Below, piece after piece: positions 44,190-50,343 of a stretch of DNA of 50,343 nt (position 1 is the first letter of the stretch; each line of letters begins with the position of its first letter). The DNA lies in NCBI GenBank assembly GCA_036557285.1, contig DATBHW010000017.1:1-50343 (forward strand), given 5' to 3'. The notes under the pieces are model-generated. The model saw only the letters and a list, made by a program, of their open reading frames with translations. It did not search any database and was not told the DNA's origin. This DNA is from Ktedonobacterales bacterium. Its GTDB lineage: Bacteria > Chloroflexota > Ktedonobacteria > Ktedonobacterales > DATBGS01. The translations under genes were made by a program, and so were the position numbers.

Positions 44190-44606
44190 ATGGCGAACCA
44201 GAGTTTGACATTGAACTTTCCCGATGACCTCTATCAGCGGTTGAAAGCGCGGGCAGAGGGAGCGCAGCGCAGCATAGAGGATGAACTGCTCTCGCTGGCA
44301 GCAGCGGCGCTGGATGATGAGCCGATTCCTCTTGACATCCAGGCAGCGGTGGCGTCGCTTTCTGTGCTGGATGATGCGGCGCTCTGGCAGGTAGCCCGGG
44401 CCAGCCGTCTCTCCCAGGAAGAGTCTGACGAGAGCGAGGAGTTACACTTCAGACGCCAGCGCGGCGAGCGGCTGACAGACGCTGAAAAGCGCCGACTGGC
44501 TGTCTTGATGCACCAGTATGACAAATCGCTGCTCGTCCGCTCGCACGCGCTCTTGCTCCTGAAACAGCGCGGACATGATATTACGCCGCTGCTCCAGACG
44601 CCGTGA
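44190..44606 (+). CDS. Small protein with ribbon-helix-helix-like N-terminus
   Basis: A 138-residue protein. The first 45 residues (SLTLNFPDDLYQRLKARAEG then SIEDELLSLAAAAL) have the beta-strand and two-helix spacing of Arc/CopG-type DNA-binding antitoxins. The remaining part is helical and charged (Ser/Glu-rich, then RLTDAEKRRLAVLMHQYDK). AAAGGGGAG precedes the ATG. It overlaps the HNH gene by 4 bp (GTGA), so they are co-translated. Probably a DNA-binding partner or antitoxin of the HNH protein, by context only. Confidence 0.7.
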   Translation: MANQSLTLNFPDDLYQRLKARAEGAQRSIEDELLSLAAAALDDEPIPLDIQAAVASLSVLDDAALWQVARASRLSQEESDESEELHFRRQRGERLTDAEKRRLAVLMHQYDKSLLVRSHALLLLKQRGHDITPLLQTP

Positions 44607-45031
44607 GCAAGGCATATGTTTCTAAAGCACTCCGCCGCCGCGTGGCCGATCAGGCCCGGCATCGCTGTGGCTATTGCCTCACTCCTGAAACGATTACCGG
44701 CACGCCAATGGAGATTGAGCATATCGTGCCGGAGAGCCGGGGCGGCTTGACCGTCGAATCCAATCTCTGGTTAGCGTGCAAACTGTGCAACGACCACAAA
44801 GGCGAACGCGTAGAGGCGCCAGACCCGCTCACCGATGAGGTAGTGCGCCTCTACAATCCACGTACCCAGCGATGGAGCAAGCATTTCACCTGGACGCCTG
44901 AAGGAACTCAGGTTATTGGGATGACGCCAACGGGCCGGGCAACTGTTGTTGCCTTGAAACTCAATCGCTCTGTGCTGGTGGATGCCCGTCAGGTTTGGGT
45001 CGCTGTTGGCTTGCACCCGCCTGAAGAATGA
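44603..45031 (+). CDS. HNH endonuclease-domain protein
   Basis: A 142-residue protein. The HNH zinc-finger nuclease core is complete: CGYC (22-25) and LACKLCNDHKG (about 55-65) supply zinc Cys ligands, and MEIEHIVPESRGG supplies the catalytic His. The C-terminal half (YNPRTQRWSKHFTWTPEGTQ) is a conserved extension often attached to such HNH proteins in Chloroflexi and cyanobacteria. It starts with GTG overlapping the RHH-like gene and has no own ribosome site, so it depends on the upstream gene. Role unclear: toxin, defence or mobile-element nuclease. Confidence 0.88.
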   Translation: MSKAYVSKALRRRVADQARHRCGYCLTPETITGTPMEIEHIVPESRGGLTVESNLWLACKLCNDHKGERVEAPDPLTDEVVRLYNPRTQRWSKHFTWTPEGTQVIGMTPTGRATVVALKLNRSVLVDARQVWVAVGLHPPEE

Positions 45032-45089
45032 GCGCGTCCTCGTCGCCCCGCAATGCAGCCTGCGAGCCGCGTTCGCAGAGCAACACCTT

Positions 45090-45111
45090 CCAGCGCGGGC
45101 AGGCTGGTGGT
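45090..45111. repeat. 22-bp direct repeat, right copy
   Basis: Exact second copy of the repeat at 44139-44160, 58 bp after the HNH stop. Flanking bases differ on both sides. Confidence 0.8.
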
Positions 45112-45121
45112 CCAGACGCCA

Positions 45122-45166
45122 GAACAGAGGGGGCGAACACTGCGAATGTGTTCGCCCCCTCTGTTC
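45122..45166. terminator. Strong 19-bp hairpin between convergent genes
   Basis: The arm GAACAGAGGGGGCGAACAC (45122-45140) pairs perfectly with 45148-45166 around the loop TGCGAAT. It lies between the HNH gene and the convergent secreted-protein gene. No T-run follows on either strand, but a stem of this strength should block or protect both transcripts. Confidence 0.7.
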
Positions 45167-45235
45167 ATGATGAAAGCAACCCGGACATTCGGCCCGCCTG
45201 GCGAGGCAGCGCAGCCGAAGCCCCTGAGCAAAGCG

Positions 45236-47161
45236 TTACGGCGTCACATTACTGATGTGGGTCGCCCAGTTCCCCAATGGAGCGCGTGTGCCACCACACG
45301 TGGGGTCAGCCCTATAGGCCGTGTAGTCGCAGGTCTGGGCCACATACTCGGAAGCAATCCAGATGGTGTTGCCAACCACCGCTGCCGCGCCGTAGTCACC
45401 CCAACGCGGACGCCCGCTGCCGAATACGACGTAACTCGTGAAGCCATCCCACGGACCCGCGCCCGCTGCGGCGATCTGGACATTCCCCATGCCGACTTTG
45501 GCATCCAGTCCAGCAAAAGCGGCGCTCGGGAACGTGTTATCACCGGTCAGGGTGAAAGCAATCACCCCACGCCCGCTCTGGGTAACACCAATGGCGGGAT
45601 ACGTCATATCGGTATCGGCGATACCAGCCTGCCCTTGCAGGACAACCTTGTGGGCATGCGGGTTGAACACGTAGTACGCGATACCAGCCCGTATCTCGCC
45701 CCCAACTTCCACAGCGGTATCCAACGCGCCCCACAGCTTCCCGTTGGCATAGGAAACCTGCTGCATGCGCGAGTCATTGGAGTTCAAGTTGCCGTTGGGC
45801 GGGCCGAAGGTCGCGTTGTTGTGGCTGGCAATGCCCGCGATGGCTGTATTGCAGTTCGGCATGATGGTCACATCCGCGATACAGTCGCCTAATGGGCGGT
45901 TGCCAGCCGGCTGCGTCGCTCGCGGCGGCACAGCATACTGATCCACATCAATGGAGGTGACATCCAGGCTCGGCGTCGGGTTGGCCGTATTGAGCGAAGA
46001 CGTGTCGGACATCGTCCACTGAAGGATGCTGGTGCTCACCCCATCGTTATCGAAGACGGCGCGCGAACTGAGGAAAAACTCGGTCCCACCATTACTCCCG
46101 TCGAACTGGTTGCCAGGCGACTGTGCCGGCCAGACGGTGAAACCAGCGCCATCAGGGCCAGCGCCCAGCGTGTTGAACAGGACCACACCGCCCACACCAG
46201 AAGTCAGGACGTTATGCCCAATCGCATAGACCTGCGATCCAAAAAAGCCAGCGCCAAAGACCGCAAACTCGTTGGTGGTCAGGTAAATGCCATTCGCATC
46301 CGCGCCGATGTGGGGATAGTCGCCCAGGCAGAAGTTATTGGTGCAGTGGTGGTCGGGCGTTCCCTCGGTGCCATTATTCTGCACCGGGAGCTTGAACAGC
46401 GTCCAGCCCTGCGTCGGGTCGGACGTGTTGCTTACCGCGATGTCCAGATGATTAGTGCCACTCAGATTGGCCGTCGTACCGATATGATCCAGCGTTAAGA
46501 CGACATGCACGAAACGCTGAATGGCCTGGTCGTACAAACAGACCGGGTCGGTGATGGAGGGGCCACGCGCGCCAGTGGTGCGGTTGATGGCGGCAGGATA
46601 CCCATAGAAGGTGTTGAGGTCAATCACCCCCGTCGCGGGCGAACCATTCGTATGATAGACCCGCAGCACATCGTTGACCGACTCCAGAATGAATCCGTTC
46701 CCTACGCACAGCGCCTGATCCGGCGGTTCTACGGTGAACTGATTGCCCCCGTTGGCGAACCGCTGATCAAAGAGGTTCAGGCCATCGAAGTTGGTCCCCA
46801 GGACCGGATTGGATTTGGGCTTGGCATTGGGTTTGACCGGCTTGCCGTTCCCGGTCGTTGCGCCAGGCACCGTTCTGTTCACCCCGGCTTCCTCGTCATC
46901 GCCACCGCCACCCGCGCTGTCCTCATCATCACCGTTGAGGGCAGCATCAATCTCGTCAGGCTGGGTGGTGAAGTCCGTAGCAGTCGGCGCTGAATCGAAT
47001 GATGCCGAGCCGATGGGGGTCAAATGGAGGATTTGACCAGTAATGGTTGGCGCCGCGTGTGCGTTGCCAGGAATGAGGGCAAAGGCTCCCAGGAGCAGCG
47101 CCAGGATCGTGAGGCTGCTCACACTGTACAGGATGACCCGTTTGTGACGATGCAACAGCAT
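45236..47161 (-). CDS. Large secreted protein, paralogue A, function unknown
   Basis: A 641-residue exported protein with a Sec signal (basic LLHRHKRV, hydrophobic about 10-28, AHA-AP cleavage) and an acidic Gly/Asp linker (DDEDSAGGGGDDEE). The rest is rich in beta-strand turns and shares motifs with the next gene: EPPDQALCVGNGFILESVND, DSRMQQVSYANGKLWGALDT and RPRWGDYGAAAVVGNTIW. This suggests a beta-propeller-like secreted domain. I recognise no enzyme motif. The ATG at 47161 has AAAGGAG 6 bases upstream; an in-frame GTG at 47167 overlaps that site. Confidence 0.82.
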   Translation of the reverse strand: MLLHRHKRVILYSVSSLTILALLLGAFALIPGNAHAAPTITGQILHLTPIGSASFDSAPTATDFTTQPDEIDAALNGDDEDSAGGGGDDEEAGVNRTVPGATTGNGKPVKPNAKPKSNPVLGTNFDGLNLFDQRFANGGNQFTVEPPDQALCVGNGFILESVNDVLRVYHTNGSPATGVIDLNTFYGYPAAINRTTGARGPSITDPVCLYDQAIQRFVHVVLTLDHIGTTANLSGTNHLDIAVSNTSDPTQGWTLFKLPVQNNGTEGTPDHHCTNNFCLGDYPHIGADANGIYLTTNEFAVFGAGFFGSQVYAIGHNVLTSGVGGVVLFNTLGAGPDGAGFTVWPAQSPGNQFDGSNGGTEFFLSSRAVFDNDGVSTSILQWTMSDTSSLNTANPTPSLDVTSIDVDQYAVPPRATQPAGNRPLGDCIADVTIMPNCNTAIAGIASHNNATFGPPNGNLNSNDSRMQQVSYANGKLWGALDTAVEVGGEIRAGIAYYVFNPHAHKVVLQGQAGIADTDMTYPAIGVTQSGRGVIAFTLTGDNTFPSAAFAGLDAKVGMGNVQIAAAGAGPWDGFTSYVVFGSGRPRWGDYGAAAVVGNTIWIASEYVAQTCDYTAYRADPTCGGTRAPLGNWATHISNVTP

Positions 47162-47295
47162 ATTCACTCCTTTATTTCTTGTGTGAAGCGTTGATTGGCT
47201 CCATTGCCAAAGGCCGCCGCGCTACGTTGCTGTCACCTCCTTTCTCCTTCCAGACCACGCCTGGTGGTGAGAGATACTGTGGTCAGTCGCCGGAA

Positions 47296-47332
47296 ACCCC
47301 ATGCCAGGCCGTCTTCACACCTGGCATGGGGT
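47296..47332 (-). terminator. 13-bp hairpin between the secreted paralogues
   Basis: ACCCCATGCCAGG (47296-47308) pairs perfectly with 47320-47332, 17 bp after the stop of paralogue B. There is no U-tract after it on the minus strand, so it may be a partial terminator or an mRNA stabiliser between the two genes. Confidence 0.55.
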
Positions 47333-47349
47333 CTGGATAGATGCTTGCG

Positions 47350-49047
47350 CTAGTCCCCGGTGCTCACCTCCAGCACCCTGGTCCCCCAGTTTTGCCGACC
47401 ATCTACGGTCTGGCTTGCCAGCGGAGGAATATACTCCGTTGCCAGCCAGAAACTCTTGCCGCTGGGATCAAGGGTTGCCCAGGAATAATCGCCCCAGCGG
47501 GTTGACCTGCGGAAGTACGGCCCCTCGCCATCCGCCGCGATTTTGACATGCCCAAAGGCGTGGCGGTCGTCAGAGCGAACGACGTAGGCCGCGCTGCCGA
47601 AGTGATCCGCCCCGGAAAGCGTGAAAACGATAGCAACCACGCCTTCGGCGCTGGCTTGAATCGCCGGATAGAGCAGATAGTTGCCCGCGACAGCCACATA
47701 GCCCTGATCGCGGATATGCGCCGAACCAATCGTCTGCCCTTTCAGGTGCGGCTGCACCTCAAACCAGGCGATCCCCGAGCGTGGGGTGGCGTCGTTGGGC
47801 AGTTGGATGACGGTATCCAGCGCACCCCACAACTTCCCATCAATGAACTGCACTTGCTGCATGCGGGCATCGCCGGTATCCAGCAGGCTCGTCGCGCCCT
47901 TCTGAACCGCGCCAGGCGGCACGCCATAGGCTTCGGAGGTGATGACCAGGCTGGACAACGTAGGGATTTTCCCGTGTTCGACGGCGTGCTGATTGGTCAG
48001 CGCCCAGACGCCCAGGCGATTGCCGGTGTCTGCTTCCTGGTCCACCGCGTTGAGGAAGTATTCGGCAGCATCGCCATCGTGCTTGCCGGTGTTGATGGCT
48101 GGCTGCACCGAAGCCGCCACATCGCCGCCGATGCTCAGGTTATCGAAGTGGACGAAATGCACCGTGTTGGAGTTGGAAACCAGGTCTTTCTTGGCGACAG
48201 CATAGATTTGCGCCCCGTTGAACTCTGGCCCCAGCAGGGAGAACTCGTTGGTGCTGATGTACAGGTTCGCGCTGTCAATGCCCAGCAGCGGCTGATCGCC
48301 CAGGCAGGGGCAGCCAGGATGGCTGGGCGACCCATTGGCGCCGTCGTCCGTCGCGTCGAGATGATACACGGTCCAGGGCGTGGTGGGATCGCCCGACGAG
48401 TTGACCGCGATGTCGGTGCGCGCGGCGTCAAAACTGTCGTTGATGAAGAGAATGACCGCAAACCAGGTATGTGTGGCCGGATCAAAGTAGCAGCGCGGGT
48501 CGCTGGTAAACTCGGTCAGCCCTTCGTCAAAGAGGACGTTGACGTTGAGGGGGCCAGCAACCACCTTGCCGCTGCGGCGATAAATGGTGAACGCGGAGTT
48601 CACCGGCTCGACGATAAATCCATTGCCGACGCACAACCCCTGATCGGGCGGCTCAAACTCAGCGCCGAAATTGGTGACGGCGCTGTCCAGGCTGCTGACG
48701 CCGTTGAAGTTTGCCAACAGCTTGCCAGCGCCATGAGCGTCCAGCGGGGTAGGAGCAGCCACAGGCCCCTGCCCTGCGCCGCCGCCTGCATCTTCATCCC
48801 CATGATCAAACCGCGCGTCCTTCGCGCCAGAAGGCTGTGGTACCACCCCTTGTCCGGGGGCCGGAGGATGGATGGGGTCCGCCGTTCCGGCGCGGGTGAG
48901 TATGCCGGTGGTCGCGTGGGCCGTCGGCGCGCCCGCCGCGTAGACGCTGGCCCCTGGGGACATCCCAAGCAGCACCGTCGTCAACAGGGTGGCGAACGTG
49001 AGGAACGGGAGGGCAGACCTCATCTTTGAGCGAAGCGAGAAAAGCAT
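47350..49047 (-). CDS. Large secreted protein, paralogue B, function unknown
   Basis: A 565-residue exported protein with a signal peptide (about 1-38, VYAAGA) and an acidic Gly-rich linker (HGDEDAGGGAGQG). It shares with paralogue A the motifs EPPDQGLCVGNGFIVEPVNS, DARMQQVQFIDGKLWGALDT and STRWGDYSWATLDPSGKSFW. Paralogue B is shorter because of loops missing in the middle. GGAGG precedes the ATG. The pair forms one minus-strand unit, B first, with a 188-bp gap. No catalytic motif or cell-wall anchor is seen. Confidence 0.82.
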   Translation of the reverse strand: MLFSLRSKMRSALPFLTFATLLTTVLLGMSPGASVYAAGAPTAHATTGILTRAGTADPIHPPAPGQGVVPQPSGAKDARFDHGDEDAGGGAGQGPVAAPTPLDAHGAGKLLANFNGVSSLDSAVTNFGAEFEPPDQGLCVGNGFIVEPVNSAFTIYRRSGKVVAGPLNVNVLFDEGLTEFTSDPRCYFDPATHTWFAVILFINDSFDAARTDIAVNSSGDPTTPWTVYHLDATDDGANGSPSHPGCPCLGDQPLLGIDSANLYISTNEFSLLGPEFNGAQIYAVAKKDLVSNSNTVHFVHFDNLSIGGDVAASVQPAINTGKHDGDAAEYFLNAVDQEADTGNRLGVWALTNQHAVEHGKIPTLSSLVITSEAYGVPPGAVQKGATSLLDTGDARMQQVQFIDGKLWGALDTVIQLPNDATPRSGIAWFEVQPHLKGQTIGSAHIRDQGYVAVAGNYLLYPAIQASAEGVVAIVFTLSGADHFGSAAYVVRSDDRHAFGHVKIAADGEGPYFRRSTRWGDYSWATLDPSGKSFWLATEYIPPLASQTVDGRQNWGTRVLEVSTGD

Positions 49048-49260
49048 CCAGGCGCCTCCATGTGTGCAGAAACAGTCACATCACAGCAATAGAAGAGTAC
49101 TTGTGGCGCGAGGGATAAATGTCTCAGAGAACGGAAGAAACTACACAAGCACTCATCAAGAGTATACGCAAGAGGTTGCACAAACAGTAGGGAGATCTGG
49201 TGCTGATCTGGTGGACATCCGGTAAAGAAAGCCGGGGTACGGCTGTGGTTTCCTGCGGCC

Positions 49261-50343
49261 CTACATCATCTCGCCCGGCTCCTCGTCCTCGTCGCCCTCA
49301 AGCTCGTCGTCACCAGGGATGGGACCAAAGGGGCGCGGCTGATAGGCGCGGGGGTCTATGCCCTGACCCTGCGAGGCAATCAGCCAGCAGCGTTCGCACA
49401 GCGGCGTCTTCCAACGCGAGGCCACCGTTGCCGGAGCGAAGCAGTATTCGCAGATGGCCCCGGAGCGCGGCTCGTGGCGCTCGAAGTACCAGGGATGGTC
49501 GTCAATCAGCGCCCCCGCTTCGCAGCCGCAGTCGTCGCAGAGGTGGTCGCCGCAGACGCATTCGCCCTCGCAGAAGACGCCGGTACACTCGCCCGCCACC
49601 GGCCACACCTCGCCGGAGCGCGCGCGTCCCGGCTGAGTGGGGCGTCCACTTGCAGCGCCGCCTTCCAGGCGTCCACTTGTAGCGCCGCCATCTTGGCGGC
49701 TCAAGGGGGTGGGGCCACCTGTAGCGCCGCCATCTTGGCGGCTCAGTGGGGTGGTGTCGGGCGGCGGCGGGGGCGGCGGGACCGGCTTGCCACCCTCGAC
49801 AGCGGCGGCGTGCTGCTCCAGCCAGTCCTGCCAGGGGGCATCGCTGCGCCAGAGGGCGTGCCGCTTCAGCCAATCGCGCCAGGCGCTGCGGCGTTCGGCC
49901 AGCGGCTTCCCTTTGTCGGCAAACATCAACCGGGCCGAATCGTAGAGGATCGCTTCCTCCGAGAAGGCGCACTGCGGGATACGCATGAGGCGCTCCAGCA
50001 CGCCCAGGTCCAGCGTCTCGATATGCTCGGCGGGCGTCACGCCCGGCCTCCGGCGCAGCGCGGGCGGCAGACGACGCTGGCGGCGCAGCTCCACGCGCCG
50101 CGCGCGCTCGTCAGGGTCCAGCGGCGTCTCCTCTGGCGCTGGCTCGTCGTCTGCGCCTGCGGCTGGCTCATCCTGAAGGGTGGCTGGCTCATTTCTCTGT
50201 ATCCCTATAGACAGTGTAGACACTGTAGACAGTGGAGGTTCTGAAGAGCTTCTCTTCTTCTCAAAAAGAGCATCGGTATGCTTCTCCTTACTTCTTTTGC
50301 TAAGTGAAGAGTTGAGACTGTCTACAGTGTCTACACTGTCTAT
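49261..50343 (-). CDS. Cysteine-rich protein, N-terminus beyond the window
   Basis: C-terminal 360 residues of a protein whose frame stays open to the right edge; a GTG at 50223 exists but has no ribosome site, so I treat the gene as cut by the window. Visible parts: DSVDTVDS and STVSTLSI encoded by the two arms of an inverted repeat; a helical basic region (RVELRRQRRLPPALRRR; RRSAWRDWLKRHALW); a Pro run; a Gly-rich segment made of dispersed repeats; then a Cys-rich domain (CTGVFCEGECVCGDHLCDDC and ICEYCF...CERCW) that should bind two or more zinc ions; and an acidic tail. The family is not recognised. Such S/T/V/D repeats are sometimes seen near primase-like phage or plasmid proteins. Confidence 0.68.
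   Translation of the reverse strand: MDSVDTVDSLNSSLSKRSKEKHTDALFEKKRSSSEPPLSTVSTLSIGIQRNEPATLQDEPAAGADDEPAPEETPLDPDERARRVELRRQRRLPPALRRRPGVTPAEHIETLDLGVLERLMRIPQCAFSEEAILYDSARLMFADKGKPLAERRSAWRDWLKRHALWRSDAPWQDWLEQHAAAVEGGKPVPPPPPPPDTTPLSRQDGGATGGPTPLSRQDGGATSGRLEGGAASGRPTQPGRARSGEVWPVAGECTGVFCEGECVCGDHLCDDCGCEAGALIDDHPWYFERHEPRSGAICEYCFAPATVASRWKTPLCERCWLIASQGQGIDPRAYQPRPFGPIPGDDELEGDEDEEPGEMM
49646..49745. repeat. Three tandem copies of the dispersed repeat inside a gene
   Basis: Copies at 49646-49671, 49673-49703 and 49715-49745 all read CCACYTGYAGCGCCGCC forward on the + strand. On the coding (-) strand they translate in frame as SRQDGGAT, SRQDGGAT and RLEGGAAS, so the repeat forms a Gly-rich linker in the protein. 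Confidence 0.8.
50207..50343. repeat. 27-bp perfect inverted repeat at the right edge
   Basis: 50207-50233 is exactly complementary to 50317-50343, with 83 bp between. Each arm is itself built of TGTCTACA-type units (TGTCTACAGTGTCTACACTG). The right arm reaches the window end and may continue. Both arms lie in the open frame of the Cys-rich protein. Confidence 0.8.

Noticed and set aside
47548-49029. A 493-codon + strand frame across the secreted paralogue B
   Set aside because: Antisense to a protein with signal peptide and a paralogue next door; the + strand frame has no such support.
50223-50223. GTG at 50223 as the start of the Cys-rich protein
   Set aside because: It lies inside the inverted repeat, has no ribosome site, and the frame stays open through the other arm to the window edge.

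Overview
This 50-kb window is GC-rich bacterial chromosome, and every long coding frame reads as ordinary bacterial protein. My best guess for the source is the Chloroflexota, class Ktedonobacteria or a close relative. The reasons are an actinobacterium-like coenzyme F420 cluster, two membrane-anchored Ser/Thr protein kinases, a GH172 (DUF2961) enzyme, a relic of an IS200/IS605 element, and a short palindromic repeat scattered through intergenic DNA. The assignment is inference; no rRNA, tRNA or CRISPR array was seen.

Layout. 1-4.1 kb (- strand): an oligopeptide-type ABC importer (binding lipoprotein, DppB-like and DppC-like permeases) with three stacked RNA hairpins after the binding-protein gene, and a strong promoter leaving the left edge. 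4.8-11.5 kb (-): a large FtsX/MacB-type permease without an ATPase neighbour, a cupin, an enoyl-CoA hydratase followed by a small GntR regulator, and a zinc-ribbon Ser/Thr kinase. 11.6-13.7 kb (-): a cell-envelope trio (small membrane protein, C39-like cysteine peptidase, lytic transglycosylase) behind a promoter overlaid by palindromes. 14-21 kb: two nitroreductases, a GH172 enzyme whose 3' end runs into an IS605 relic, an AadA-like nucleotidyltransferase, diaminopimelate decarboxylase, an alpha/beta hydrolase and a zinc alcohol dehydrogenase. 21.3-28.9 kb (+): an aminotransferase, gatB, glutamate dehydrogenase, an orphan protein ending in a subtilase-propeptide-like domain, a CocE/NonD hydrolase and a TetR regulator. 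28.9-34.5 kb: an ABC-2 exporter pair, a second Ser/Thr kinase and a convergently overlapping multi-pass glycosyltransferase-like protein.

34.5-40.7 kb holds a wrecked lutB-lutC remnant, then the F420 island: cofE, a separate FMN reductase (the C-terminal half of mycobacterial FbiB), cofD/fbiA, cofC/fbiD, and next to them a PPOX-family and two luciferase-like F420-type oxidoreductases. These genes would build the F420 tail and then use the cofactor. 41.2-44.1 kb (+) joins a peptidase-S51/CysRS-tail fusion to etfB and etfA. 44.1-45.1 kb is a two-gene module (RHH-like protein plus HNH nuclease) bracketed by a 22-bp direct repeat. 45.2-49.0 kb (-) encodes two paralogous large secreted proteins of unknown function, each followed by a strong hairpin. 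49.3 kb to the right edge is the C-terminal part of a cysteine-rich protein whose coding sequence contains three copies of the dispersed repeat and both arms of a 27-bp inverted repeat.

The least-explained elements are the dispersed palindromic repeat and its in-frame use in a gene, the 27-bp inverted repeat read in both orientations by one frame, the tandem hairpins with complementary loops at 2.3-2.5 kb, the operator-like promoter at 14.05 kb, the repeat-bracketed HNH module, and the S51-CysRS-tail fusion beside etfBA.
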